DNA of 64,000 bases from Lutibaculum sp963816555 (lineage in GTDB: Bacteria > Pseudomonadota > Alphaproteobacteria > Rhizobiales > Tepidamorphaceae). The position numbers were made by a program, and so were the translations under genes. Positions 1-10,816 of the stretch are shown one piece after another (the first letter of the stretch is position 1; every line of letters begins with the position of its first letter). The stretch spans positions 1-64,000 of the forward strand of contig CAWFLD010000020.1 of NCBI GenBank assembly GCA_963816555.1. The letters are read 5' to 3'. The notes beneath the pieces are model-generated. The model did not search any database. It saw only the letters and a program-made list of their open reading frames with translations, and was not told the DNA's origin.

Positions 1-31
1 TTTTCGTCCGAGGCGAGGCGCGCGTTCTTGG

Positions 32-46
32 TTAAAGCCCTCTTAA
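32..46 (+). promoter_or_regulatory. CtrA-type box upstream of ftsK
   Basis: Perfect TTAA-N7-TTAA (TTAAAGCCCTCTTAA), the full CtrA binding consensus of alphaproteobacteria, 63 bases before the ftsK ATG. Such an A/T-only pattern is rare in this GC-rich DNA. CtrA control of ftsK is inferred, not shown. Confidence 0.7.
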
Positions 47-109
47 CCTAGCTTCTCTAGCGTCTCCGGTGCGGGGCATCGTGCGGAGAGTGCCCGCAGC
101 GGATGGCCC

Positions 110-2689
<2,580 letters not shown>

Positions 2690-2939
2690 CCGGCGGCCCG
2701 GCGGGTCGCTGCCGTCGCGGCGGCGGGACCTGCGGCTTCCATCCGGGTTTGCCGGTCCTCACGCCGGCACGTCTGCCGATATATCGGTATTTCCGGAAGA
2801 TTCGTCCGTTTGAACCTGAAGACGCGCTTGCTCTTGATGAAGAAGCCGATGATGGTTGTTCCACTCGCATCGAAAGTGGCGGAATGGTCCGCCGCAGGGC
2901 TTCCGGCCGGAAGCCACGCGAGCGCGACTGGGGGACGAC

Positions 2940-3470
2940 ATGAGGGCAGGACGTATCGGCCGGCTGGGGCGGCTGAAGATGACGGCGGCGCGCGGCGCCG
3001 CTCTGGCCGCGCTGTCGGCGGCGCTGCTGGCGCCGGCCGCGGCGCAGGCGGGATGGGTGAACGCCGCCAACGGCTCCATTCCGGGGGGAACGGAGCAGGC
3101 CGGCCACGAAGCCAACGGGCAGGCGCTGTTCCTGTGTCGCGCGAGCTTCCAGAACGGCGTGCACCCGGGCAAGATCCGCTACGGCTTCTCCGGCTGCAAC
3201 ATCGGCTATGGCGGCAAGGAATACACGGTGAACACCTACCAGGTGTGGGTCGGCCACATCCCGTGGTTCGGGCAGTTCTCCTCCGGCCAGCTGCCGCCCA
3301 ACCTGGCGCCGGCCGGCCGCGAGGCGAACGGACAGCCGCTGGGGGCCTGCCGCGCCGAGTTCAACGGCGGCGATCACCCGGGCAAGATCCGTCCCGGCTT
3401 CTCCGGCTGCAACATCGGCTACGGCGGCAGGGAATACACCGCCCCGAACTACGACGTGATGGTCCGCTAG
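2940..3470 (+). CDS. Secreted DM9-repeat (DUF3421-like) protein
   Basis: A 176-residue exported protein. The signal peptide runs to about residue 37 (cleavage after AQA). The mature part holds two copies of the DM9 pattern, about residues 56-104 and 127-175. Each has the order EANG, Cys, HPGKIR, GFSGCNIGYGG, then (K/R)EYT and an aromatic end. The paired cysteines (C66/C86 and C138/C158) could form one disulfide per repeat. DM9 repeats are best known from insect and mollusc proteins, where some act as mannose-binding lectins, and are scattered in bacteria. Carbohydrate binding is therefore only a suggestion. The ATG at 2940 follows a G-rich ribosome site; an internal ATG at residue 14 is the alternative. 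It interrupts the usual ftsK-lolA adjacency, suggesting a lineage-specific insertion. Confidence 0.85.
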   Translation: MRAGRIGRLGRLKMTAARGAALAALSAALLAPAAAQAGWVNAANGSIPGGTEQAGHEANGQALFLCRASFQNGVHPGKIRYGFSGCNIGYGGKEYTVNTYQVWVGHIPWFGQFSSGQLPPNLAPAGREANGQPLGACRAEFNGGDHPGKIRPGFSGCNIGYGGREYTAPNYDVMVR

Positions 3471-3597
3471 CGACCGCCGGCCCGCTGGCGGCGGGACTGG
3501 AGTGCGTCGGGCGGCCACCTTTCCGCCCGACGTGCGTGCGACACGGACCGTCGACGCATCTCCAACCGACACGACCAGCCAACAGGACCGGACGTCC

Positions 3598-4248
3598 ATG
3601 ACGCGCCTTCTCGCCACCCTTGCCGCGCTCGCCTTCGCCACCGTCGCCACCGCCACGCCCGGCCTCGCCCGCACCGACCCCGCGAAGTTCAGCACGGAGC
3701 AGCTGCAGGCGCTGCAGCAGCTCAACACCTGGCTGCGCGGCACGGTGACGCTGCAGGGCGCGTTCACGCAGCAGGCGCCGGACGGCAGCGTGACGCACGG
3801 CCGCTTCGCGATGGAGAAGCCCGGCCGGCTGCGCTTCGAATATGCCGCGCCGGCGCATCTGCAGATCATCGCCGACGGCTTCTGGGTCGCGATCCAGGAC
3901 CGCAAGCTCGACACGACCGACAAGTATCCGCTGGCGACGACGCCGCTCAAGCTGATCCTCGACAACAACGTCGACCTCCTGAGGGACGCCGACGTCGAGG
4001 AGGTCTATGCGAGCGACGAGCTGACCACGGTGGTGCTGCAGTCGACCGGCCCGCAGGCGGCGGGCGAGCTCGCGCTGATGTTCGATCCGCAGCGCGTGAC
4101 GCTCGAGCGCTGGTCGATCACCGACGTGCAGGGGCTGACGACGACGGTCGAGCTCGACGACACGGTGGCCAATGCCCGGGTCGACGACAAGCTCTTCAAC
4201 ATCATCGACGAGCGCACCCAGGACATCGGCGGCCCGAACACGAAATAG
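3598..4248 (+). CDS. lolA: Outer-membrane lipoprotein carrier protein LolA
   Basis: Periplasmic chaperone that takes lipoproteins from LolCDE and carries them to the outer membrane. The 216-residue product has a cleavable signal peptide (to about residue 24). The fold follows the LolA pattern: early LNTWLRGTVTLQGAFTQ, then GRFAMEKPGRLRFEY, IIADGFWVAIQD and a C-terminal strand region ending near LFNI. The start at 3598 gives the proper signal peptide; the frame is open further upstream but that part has no such features. Gene order ftsK..lolA-xth is conserved in alphaproteobacteria. A strong terminator lies about 200 bases downstream. Confidence 0.93.
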   Translation: MTRLLATLAALAFATVATATPGLARTDPAKFSTEQLQALQQLNTWLRGTVTLQGAFTQQAPDGSVTHGRFAMEKPGRLRFEYAAPAHLQIIADGFWVAIQDRKLDTTDKYPLATTPLKLILDNNVDLLRDADVEEVYASDELTTVVLQSTGPQAAGELALMFDPQRVTLERWSITDVQGLTTTVELDDTVANARVDDKLFNIIDERTQDIGGPNTK

Positions 4249-4576
4249 CGGCGCCTGAAGGGCCCGTCGCGCCGCGCTGTCACGTTCTCGTGACCGCCGG
4301 CCGCCGCCTTGAACCAAAGCGATGGCAGGACCATTTCTCTGCCATAAGCGACGGCGCCCTCAAGGTCGTGCCCCCGTCTCAGCCGGACGCCGATCGCCCC
4401 CGCCGAAGTCCCTCTCGGCGGCCGCATCGCACAGAATGCGGACAGCGCCCGGTCCTTCCCCCCGAGGACCGGGCGCTTCTTTTTTGCGCCGGCGGCCGGA
4501 GAAGCCGGTTGTCCGCGGCAGCGCCAGGCTTTAGGCAGCTTCGACCCGCCTCATCCCGCCAGCGAGCCGCCACGTC
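4249..4576. other. lolA-xth spacer
   Basis: No convincing coding sequence. It holds a short inverted repeat near 4280-4293 (TCACG...CGTGA) and the strong terminator described separately. The lolA transcript would carry a 3' untranslated tail of about 200 bases, or a short independent RNA could end at the terminator. Confidence 0.5.
4445..4485 (+). terminator. Rho-independent terminator after lolA
   Basis: A perfect 12-bp stem (GCGCCCGGTCCT pairing with AGGACCGGGCGC), an 8-base C-rich loop, then TTCTTTTTT. The T-run on the plus side assigns it to rightward transcription. Confidence 0.9.
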
Positions 4577-5392
4577 GTGCCCCTCACCATCGCCTCCTGG
4601 AACATCAACTCCGTCCGCCTGCGCATCGACCTCGTGGAGCGCCTCATCGACGAGCGCAATCCCGACGTCATCTGCCTGCAGGAGACGAAGTGCCCCGATG
4701 CCTACTTTCCCTCCGCGGCCCTGCGAAAGCGGGGCTACGAGCACATCGCGGTGAGCGGCCAGAAGGGGTATCACGGCGTGGCGATCGTCTCGCGCATTCC
4801 CTTCGCGGCGCAGTCGGCCCGCGGCTTCTGCGACATCGACGACTGCCGCCACATCTCCGTCGACCTGGCGGACGGCGGCGACACGCCGATCCGGCTGCAC
4901 AATTTCTACATCCCCGCCGGCGGCGACGAGCCCGATCCCGAGAAGAACCCGAAGTTCCGGCACAAGCTCGACTTCCTCGAGGAGATGATCGACTGGTTCC
5001 GCAGCGCGCCCGAGGAGATCGGCCACACCGAGCGGGCGATCCTCGTCGGCGACCTCAACATCGCGCCGCTCGAGGACGACGTCTGGTCGCACAAGCAGCT
5101 CCTCAAGGTCGTCAGCCACACGCCCGTCGAGACCGAGGGCCTCACGCGCGTGCAGAACGAGATCGGCTGGATCGACGTCGTGCGCGAGAAGGTGCCGCCG
5201 CCCGAGAAGCTCTTCACCTGGTGGAGCTATCGCAACAAGGACTGGCGCAAGTCGAACCGCGGCCGTCGCCTCGACCACATCTGGGCGTCGCCGGCGATCG
5301 CCGGCAGCTGCTCCCGCGTCGAGGTGATGCAGCACGCGCGCGACTGGCCGCGGCCATCCGACCACGTCCCGCTCGTCGCCTCGTTTTCCTGA
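4577..5392 (+). CDS. xth: Exodeoxyribonuclease III (AP endonuclease)
   Basis: Base-excision-repair enzyme cutting at abasic sites and trimming 3' blocks. The 271-residue protein has the full exonuclease III / endonuclease-exonuclease-phosphatase motif set: WNINS (8-12), metal ligand E36 in QETK, Y111 in NFYIPAG, GDLNIAP with D159 and N161, RLDHIW (D233) and the catalytic pair D262-H263 in SDHVPL. The start is GTG at 4577, chosen because the family begins almost at the first beta strand (LTIASWN). It follows the lolA terminator, so it likely has its own promoter. It is convergent with the leftward ftsEX cluster. Confidence 0.95.
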   Translation: MPLTIASWNINSVRLRIDLVERLIDERNPDVICLQETKCPDAYFPSAALRKRGYEHIAVSGQKGYHGVAIVSRIPFAAQSARGFCDIDDCRHISVDLADGGDTPIRLHNFYIPAGGDEPDPEKNPKFRHKLDFLEEMIDWFRSAPEEIGHTERAILVGDLNIAPLEDDVWSHKQLLKVVSHTPVETEGLTRVQNEIGWIDVVREKVPPPEKLFTWWSYRNKDWRKSNRGRRLDHIWASPAIAGSCSRVEVMQHARDWPRPSDHVPLVASFS

Positions 5393-5560
5393 AGACCGGT
5401 TCCGGCAGCACCTGATCCGGGTTCGCCGCGGGCGATACCGCCTGTGCCGGCCGCACATCTTCCCTGTCCGCCGCCCGCGCCGGGCGGCGAAGACCCGGGC
5501 TCGCCCGGGGGTGGAGGGCCACCGGCCTGTGAAGGGCCCGCGGCCGTCCGGGTCTCTACG

Positions 5561-5767
5561 TCACTGGGCGGGCTCTGATCCGTCGGAGCCCGGCGCGGCG
5601 GTCGCCGACGTCAGAAGCTCCGCGAGCTCGCCCGCATCGTCCGGCTCGAACACAAGGCCGATCTGCTGGCCCGCGTTGCGGACGATGACCGCCACCTTGC
5701 CGTCCGGCAGATGGGTCACGCCCTGGAGCTCCTCGATGAGGACGCCCTGAATGCCTTCTTCTGCCAT
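5561..5767 (-). CDS. Small hypothetical protein
   Basis: A 68-residue product I do not recognise. It has an acidic character, a strand-rich core (GKVAVIVRNAGQQIGLVFEP) and a short Ala/Gly/Ser-rich tail. No signal peptide or membrane segment is seen. The ATG at 5767 is the natural start of the conserved-looking part. It is the last gene of the leftward ftsE-ftsX-ydcF-plsC run, about 100 bases after plsC. Hairpins at 5469-5489 and just after, without T-runs, separate it from convergent xth. Confidence 0.65.
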   Translation of the reverse strand: MAEEGIQGVLIEELQGVTHLPDGKVAVIVRNAGQQIGLVFEPDDAGELAELLTSATAAPGSDGSEPAQ

Positions 5768-5868
5768 GTCTCTCTCTCGGCTAGGGGTAAAGAGCGCAGA
5801 CCCTAACATGGGCCCGGCGGAGCGGTGCAACCCCGCCTCCGGGAGAAACTGCCAGCCGCGGGAATCGT

Positions 5869-6693
5869 TCAGCCGGCCGCGGCCTGGGCGCGCAGCTCCG
5901 ACAGCCGGGCGGTGGTCGCCGCCGGCAGCGGCGGCGGCGCGTCGCCCTCGGCCGCCTCGAGCAGCAGCCGGTCGCTCGCGCGCTCGATGCGCGCCTCGAG
6001 CTCGGCCATGAAGTCGGGCCGCTCGAGGCCCGGCTCGATCGGCTCGAGGAACTCGATCACCGCGGTGCCGGGATGGCGCACGAAGCGGCGCCGCGGCCAG
6101 AACAGCCCGGTGTTGAGCGCCACCGGCACGCACGGCACCTCGCAGGTCTCGTAGAGGTGGGCGATGCCGACCTTGTAGTGCGGCACGGCGCCGGGCGCGG
6201 TGCGGGTGCCTTCGGGAAAGATCACCACCTGGCGGCCGTCGCGCACCGTCTCCTTCGCGACCCGCGTCATCTCGCGCAGCGCCGCCGAGCGCTTGCCGCG
6301 CCGGACGGGGATCATGCCCATGCGGATCGACCACCAGCCGAAGATCGGGAAGTAGTTGAGCTCGTGCTTCAGGATGAAGGCGGGATCGGCGAGGAAGGCG
6401 ATCAGCGCGAAGGTCTCGAAGGCCGACTGGTGCTTGGAGGCGATGAGCAGCGGCCCGTGGCGCCGCGAGCTGTCGCCGCGCACCTCGAGCTTCACGCCGC
6501 CGACCACGCGCAAGAGCCAGACGCAGCTCCTCGCCCAGATGTGCACGCAGCGCAGGCCGATCCGGCGGGGCAGGAGCAGCGCCGGCAGGAAGACGATCAT
6601 CTGCACCGTGATGTTCACGTAGAACAGCACGTTGAACAGGATCGAGCGCGCGACGACGAGCGCGCCCGGCCGCGGTGACGGCTCGCCGGCCAT
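5869..6693 (-). CDS. plsC: Lysophospholipid (1-acylglycerol-3-phosphate) acyltransferase
   Basis: Inner-membrane acyltransferase that adds the second acyl chain to lysophosphatidic acid in phospholipid synthesis. The 274-residue protein has a hydrophobic N terminus (about 18-40). The catalytic block is KHQSAFE, with H88 and Glu93 where the textbook motif is H-X4-D; H-X4-E is common in this branch. FPEGTR (159-164), the glycerol-phosphate binding motif, is intact. It starts 3 bases after the ydcF stop and belongs to the same leftward operon. PlsC subfamilies are hard to separate by sequence, so the exact acyl acceptor is not certain. Confidence 0.88.
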   Translation of the reverse strand: MAGEPSPRPGALVVARSILFNVLFYVNITVQMIVFLPALLLPRRIGLRCVHIWARSCVWLLRVVGGVKLEVRGDSSRRHGPLLIASKHQSAFETFALIAFLADPAFILKHELNYFPIFGWWSIRMGMIPVRRGKRSAALREMTRVAKETVRDGRQVVIFPEGTRTAPGAVPHYKVGIAHLYETCEVPCVPVALNTGLFWPRRRFVRHPGTAVIEFLEPIEPGLERPDFMAELEARIERASDRLLLEAAEGDAPPPLPAATTARLSELRAQAAAG

Positions 6694-6696
6694 GGC

Positions 6697-7410
6697 TCAG
6701 TCGGCCTCTAGCGTCGCCGCCTCGGCGGCCGTCGCCGGGCGCCCGAAGCGCAGCCGGGCCACGGCGAGAAGATACTTGGCGTATTCCGAGACGAGGAGCT
6801 GGGTCGTCTTGCCGTCACGCCACCAGTCGCGCAGGTGCGACTGGTCGGTGACGACGGGGTAGGGGATCAGCCAGACGTCGGGCAGCTCGCGGCGGATCTC
6901 GGTGAGGCTGCGCGGCAGGTGGTAGGCGCTGGTGACGACGATCAGCGAGCGATAGCCGCGGTTGCGCGTCCAGTTGCGCGTCTCCTTGGCGTTGCCGGCG
7001 GTGTTGAGCGCGCTGTAGCCGAGGTCGACGCAGCAGTGGAACAGGCGGTCGCGGCCGGGCTCGAAGCGGGCGAGCTCCTCCTGCGTCGTCTCGGGATTGA
7101 CGCCGCTGATCAGCAGGCGGCGGGCACGACCCTGGTCGAGAAGCTCGAGCGCGTCGCTGATGCGCGCCGCGCCGCCCGTCAGGGCGACGATGGCATCGGC
7201 CTTCTCCGGCAGGACAGGCTTCTCGAGCTCCGTGACCGTGCTCACGAAGCTGAAGAAGCCCAGGACCAGGATGCACGCAGCCCCCGCCAGGACCAGCGAA
7301 ACGAACCGCATCAGGCTCCGCCTCCGGGGTGCCGCGTCGTGCCTTTCCGTTGCGGCATGCCGCGCGCCTCTCCCCTCCGATGCTGCCCAGTTGTGGTCGA
7401 TGTCCGCCAT
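6697..7410 (-). CDS. YdcF family (DUF218) membrane protein
   Basis: The 237-residue protein has one N-terminal membrane anchor (about residues 34-58) and a DUF218/YdcF domain. Characteristic parts are ADAIVALTGGAARI near the start of the domain, a central SALNTAGNAKET and VTSAYHLPRS. Members such as ElyC/SanA act in envelope maintenance, but the biochemical role of this branch is unknown. It sits between ftsX and plsC in one leftward cluster, an arrangement common in Hyphomicrobiales that suggests an envelope function. Confidence 0.85.
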   Translation of the reverse strand: MADIDHNWAASEGRGARHAATERHDAAPRRRSLMRFVSLVLAGAACILVLGFFSFVSTVTELEKPVLPEKADAIVALTGGAARISDALELLDQGRARRLLISGVNPETTQEELARFEPGRDRLFHCCVDLGYSALNTAGNAKETRNWTRNRGYRSLIVVTSAYHLPRSLTEIRRELPDVWLIPYPVVTDQSHLRDWWRDGKTTQLLVSEYAKYLLAVARLRFGRPATAAEAATLEAD

Positions 7411-7503
7411 GTCGTCCTACGATAGTAAAAAATGCGGCCTAGGCACGGCAAGCTCTGCTGATATGGGGCGGCGGACGCCCGATTGGCCATTCCCGCCACT
7501 TCA

Positions 7504-8481
7504 TCAGTCGAAGACCTTAAGAAAGCTGAACACCGCCAGCCGCGAGGTCAGCGCGGTCAGGATGGCGACGAGCAGAACCGTGAAGCCGATCGCCAGCACC
7601 GCGTCCCAGCCGAAGCCGAAGGCGCCGAACATCGCGTCGATCTGGTCGCCGGCCGGCGTCGCGGAGAACTCCGACCGCAGCCAGCGCAGGCCCCCGAAGC
7701 AGGCGAGCGCCAGCGCCCCCCCGGCGAGCCCGCCCTTGATGCCGAGCCGCAGGAAATGGCGCTCGAACTGGCGGGCGATGAAGCCTTCCTTGGCGCCGAC
7801 CAGGTGCAGGACCTCGACGATGTCGCGGTTCGTGGCCATCGCGCCCTTCGTCGCGAAGACGACCGACAGCACCGTCGCGACGAGCACGAGGCCGACGGTC
7901 GCGAGGCCGCCGACGACCAGCGTGTCGGCCATGACCTTCAGGCGGCTCTGCCAGAGATCGTGGTCGTCGAGCGTCGCGGAAGGGGCGGCCTCGGCGAGCT
8001 TGCCGCGCAGGGCGGCGACGTCGGGCGGGTTGGTGCGGTCGATCGTCGCAACCACCAGCCGCGGCACCGGAAGCTCCTCGAAGTCGACGGAGCCGCCGAG
8101 CCACGGCTCGAGCAGCTCCGAGATCTCGCCCTGGCTCATCGCCCGGGCGGAGAGGATGCCGGGCGTCCGCGACACGACGTCGAGCGCCGCCGCGACGGCG
8201 TCGTCGGTCCGGTCGGTCGGGCGGATCTGCACGGTGATCTCGCTGCCGACATCGGAGCTCCACTGGGCGGCGGCGCCGGCGATCATGACGACGGCGCCGA
8301 CCGTGATGCAGGCGAGGAACGCCATGATCGCGACGACGACGAACAGCGCGTGGCTCGAGACGTTGCCGGCCGGCACGATCGGGCCCATCGGCCGCAGGTT
8401 CGCCTCGGACGCGTAGTCGGCCTCGTCGCGTTCGATGTCGAGCGAAAGTGCCATGCCGCCTCGTGGTCCCCGCTCAATCAT
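7504..8481 (-). CDS. ftsX: Cell division protein FtsX
   Basis: Permease-like partner of FtsE; FtsEX transmits cytoplasmic ATP hydrolysis to cell-wall hydrolase activators at the division site. The 325-residue protein has a cytoplasmic N terminus and a first membrane segment (about 43-72). A periplasmic loop of about 100 residues follows, then three further hydrophobic segments in the C-terminal half. RDIVEVLHLVGA, the usual FtsX cytoplasmic loop, is present. Its ATG at 8481 overlaps the end of ftsE by 8 bases, so translation is probably coupled. An alternative ATG at 8454 would shorten it by nine residues. Confidence 0.93.
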   Translation of the reverse strand: MIERGPRGGMALSLDIERDEADYASEANLRPMGPIVPAGNVSSHALFVVVAIMAFLACITVGAVVMIAGAAAQWSSDVGSEITVQIRPTDRTDDAVAAALDVVSRTPGILSARAMSQGEISELLEPWLGGSVDFEELPVPRLVVATIDRTNPPDVAALRGKLAEAAPSATLDDHDLWQSRLKVMADTLVVGGLATVGLVLVATVLSVVFATKGAMATNRDIVEVLHLVGAKEGFIARQFERHFLRLGIKGGLAGGALALACFGGLRWLRSEFSATPAGDQIDAMFGAFGFGWDAVLAIGFTVLLVAILTALTSRLAVFSFLKVFD

Positions 8482-9133
8482 AGATGTGCATGCGTCCCTC
8501 GTTCAGCACGAGGCGCCTGGCGTCGTACTGGTCCATCAGGGCGATGTCGTGGGTGGCCACGAGGACGGTGGTTCCGAGGCGGTGCAGCTCCATGAAGAGG
8601 CGCAGCAGGCGGCGCGCCAGCGTGGGGTCGACATTGCCGGTCGGCTCGTCGGCGAGCAGCAGCTCGGGCTGGCCGATCACCGCGCGGGCGATCGCCGCAC
8701 GCTGCTTCTCGCCGCCGGACAGCACCGGCGGGTGGAGATGCATGCGGTCGCCGAGACCCACCCAGCCGAGCAGCTCGACCACGTCGGTGCGATAGTCCGA
8801 TTCGGACTTGCCCATGACGCGCAGCGGCAGCGCGACGTTCTCGTAGGTCGTCAGGTGGTCGAGCAGCCGGAAGTCCTGGAACACGACGCCGATGCGCCGC
8901 CTCAGCGTCGGCAGCGTGCCGCGCGACAGGGTCGAGACGTCGTGGTCGAACACCGTCATCAGGCCGCGCGTCGGCCTGAGCGAGAGGAAGAGCAGGCGCA
9001 TGAGCGACGTCTTGCCGGCGCCCGAGGGGCCGGTGAGGAACTGGAACGTCCCGCGATCGATGCGAAAGGAGAGGTCCCGGAGGATCTCCGGGCCCATCCC
9101 GTAGCGCAATCCGACATTCTCGAGACGGATCAC
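8474..9133 (-). CDS. ftsE: Cell division ATP-binding protein FtsE
   Basis: ABC-type ATPase of the FtsEX complex. The 219-residue protein has Walker A (GPSGAGKTS), a Q-loop region (VVFQDFRLLDHLT), signature LSGGEKQRAAIARA and Walker B LLLADEPTGNVD. The start is GTG at 9133: GGAGG lies 7 bases upstream and the family begins MIRLENV. The frame stays open upstream but that extension is arginine-rich and has no family similarity. It is the first gene of the leftward cluster, sharing its 248-bp upstream region, with a CtrA-type box, with the divergent zinc-ribbon gene. Confidence 0.95.
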   Translation of the reverse strand: MIRLENVGLRYGMGPEILRDLSFRIDRGTFQFLTGPSGAGKTSLMRLLFLSLRPTRGLMTVFDHDVSTLSRGTLPTLRRRIGVVFQDFRLLDHLTTYENVALPLRVMGKSESDYRTDVVELLGWVGLGDRMHLHPPVLSGGEKQRAAIARAVIGQPELLLADEPTGNVDPTLARRLLRLFMELHRLGTTVLVATHDIALMDQYDARRLVLNEGRMHIYD

Positions 9134-9313
9134 CAACAACCTCCGAAAGAGCCTCGAATCCCGCCCCGCCGCCTGCGGAGCCGTCGTCCGCCGCGCCGCC
9201 TCCCTGCACGCAGGACGGGGCCCGACCGCGGTCCGGCCGGCGCCGCGGCCGGTCCGCCGGTCCTTCGCGACGGCTGCCGGGCCACGACGAACCGGCACGG
9301 TAGCGGCCCGGCC

Positions 9314-9328
9314 TTAACGCGCCATTAA
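9314..9328. promoter_or_regulatory. CtrA-type box between ftsE and the zinc-ribbon gene
   Basis: Perfect TTAA-N7-TTAA (TTAACGCGCCATTAA), 54 bases upstream of the rightward ATG at 9382 and 181 bases from the leftward ftsE start. Its position favours the rightward gene; a role for ftsE is possible. Confidence 0.65.
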
Positions 9329-9381
9329 TCATAATCGGGCCTGTTTATGAAACCGGTAACCATGCCGATCGATCGCGCGAA

Positions 9382-10248
9382 ATGAAGCTCACCTGCCCCA
9401 GTTGCGAGACCTCCTACGAAATCGCCGAGACGGCCATGCCGGTCGGCGGGCGGAAGGTGCGTTGCGCGCGCTGCGGCCATCGCTGGCACGCCCGCGCGCC
9501 CGGCGACGACGCCGATGTTTCCGAGGACTTCACCGCTGACGAGGCGGATGCCGCCGAGGATCTCGGCGAGCCCGAGGCGTCCGTCCCGGCGCCCCGCGAG
9601 CCGGCCGCGGCGGTGCCGGAGCGTGCCGAGGACGCCGAGCTCGTCGCCGCCGAGATGGTCGAGGACGAGCACGAGCACCGGCCCGAGGAGCCCCTGCCCC
9701 CGGTCCGGCGGCGCTACGAGAATGCGGATCCGCGCGAGCTGGCGGCCGCGCGCGCGGCCCGCCGGGCCAGGGCGCGGGCGCAGAGCGGTGGCGGCAGCGC
9801 CATGCGCACCATGTACGGGTTCGTCATCGGCGCGACACTGGCCATGTCGGTGCTCGCTGTGCAATATCGCGAGGACATCGTCCGGTCGTTGCCGGAGACC
9901 GCCAGGGTCTACCGCGCGCTCGGCATGAACGTGAACATTCGCGGTCTCCAGTTCGATGCGCTCGCGCCGCAGCGCACCATCGAGGACGGAGTGCCGACGC
10001 TGGTCGTGGAAGGCAAGATTCTGAACATTCGTGACGGTGAGACCGAGGTGCCTGCGCTGCATTTCGTGCTGCGAAGCGCCTCCGGCGACGAGCTCTACAA
10101 CTGGACGATCGAGCCGCTGCAGCGCGTGCTGGAGAAGGGCGGCGAGCTGCCGTTCAAGACACGGCTCGCCTCGCCGCCGGCCGAGGCCGACGCGGTCGAG
10201 CTGCGCTTCGTCGACAGGAGCATCAAGCAGGCGGGCATCCGGCCGTGA
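9382..10248 (+). CDS. MJ0042-type zinc-ribbon and DUF3426-like membrane protein
   Basis: A 288-residue protein of unknown role. The N terminus is an MJ0042 zinc ribbon with two Cys pairs (CPSC and CARC, residues 5-34). A long acidic Glu/Asp/Pro/Ala linker follows. A single membrane segment lies near residues 147-162. The C-terminal domain of about 120 residues is likely periplasmic and resembles DUF3426, with VEGKILN and DELYNWTIEP. Topology would place the zinc ribbon in the cytoplasm. Its TGA overlaps the GTG start of hpt (GTGA), so the two are translationally coupled. The same neighbour set (ftsEX, zinc ribbon, hpt, response regulator) recurs in Hyphomicrobiales. Confidence 0.88.
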   Translation: MKLTCPSCETSYEIAETAMPVGGRKVRCARCGHRWHARAPGDDADVSEDFTADEADAAEDLGEPEASVPAPREPAAAVPERAEDAELVAAEMVEDEHEHRPEEPLPPVRRRYENADPRELAAARAARRARARAQSGGGSAMRTMYGFVIGATLAMSVLAVQYREDIVRSLPETARVYRALGMNVNIRGLQFDALAPQRTIEDGVPTLVVEGKILNIRDGETEVPALHFVLRSASGDELYNWTIEPLQRVLEKGGELPFKTRLASPPAEADAVELRFVDRSIKQAGIRP

Positions 10249-10811
10249 CGGAGATCGTACGGCGCGGCCACACGATCCGGGTGCTGTTCCCGGTCGAGGA
10301 GATCGCACGGCGCAACGCCGAGATCGCCCGCGAGATCGCCGCGATGGACCTGCCGAACCTGCTCGTGGTGGCGATCCTCAAGGGCAGCTTCATCTTCGCT
10401 TCCGACCTCCTGCGCGCCCTCTACGAGGCGGGCGTCTCGCCGGAGGTGGATTTCATGAGCCTGTCGAGCTATGGCGCCGGCACGAGCTCGCGCGGCCAGG
10501 TGACGATCCTGCGCGACGTCGAGACGGACGTGCGCGGGCGCTCGGTGATCCTCGTCGACGACATCCTGGAATCGGGCCGCACCATCGCCTTCGCCAAGGA
10601 CCTGATGGTCGCGCGCGGGGCGGGCAGCGTCCACACCTGCGTGCTGCTCGACAAGCCCGGCAAGCGCAGCGCCGACATCGAGGCCGACCATGTCGGCTTC
10701 GAGTGCCCCGACGTCTTCGTCGTCGGCTACGGCATGGACGTCGCCCACGCCTTCCGCGAGCTGCCGTTCGTCGGCATAGTGGAAGGCCGGGCCGATGGAA
10801 CGCAGGAATAG
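10245..10811 (+). CDS. hpt: Hypoxanthine phosphoribosyltransferase
   Basis: Purine salvage enzyme converting hypoxanthine (and often guanine) plus PRPP to the nucleotide. The 188-residue protein carries the PRPP loop VILVDDILESGRT (about 104-116) and ILKGSFIFASDL, which supplies the pyrophosphate-binding region. DHVGFECPDVFVVGYGMD is the base-binding and hood segment. The start is GTG at 10245, overlapping the upstream stop by four bases. The next gene begins 5 bases after its stop, making a tight operon. Confidence 0.93.
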   Translation: MTEIVRRGHTIRVLFPVEEIARRNAEIAREIAAMDLPNLLVVAILKGSFIFASDLLRALYEAGVSPEVDFMSLSSYGAGTSSRGQVTILRDVETDVRGRSVILVDDILESGRTIAFAKDLMVARGAGSVHTCVLLDKPGKRSADIEADHVGFECPDVFVVGYGMDVAHAFRELPFVGIVEGRADGTQE

Positions 10812-10816
10812 GCGCT

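Noticed and set aside
5869..6693. Inactive PlsC because the H-X4-D motif ends in Glu
   Set aside because: H-X4-E (KHQSxxE) is common in this acyltransferase branch and the FPEGTR motif is intact.
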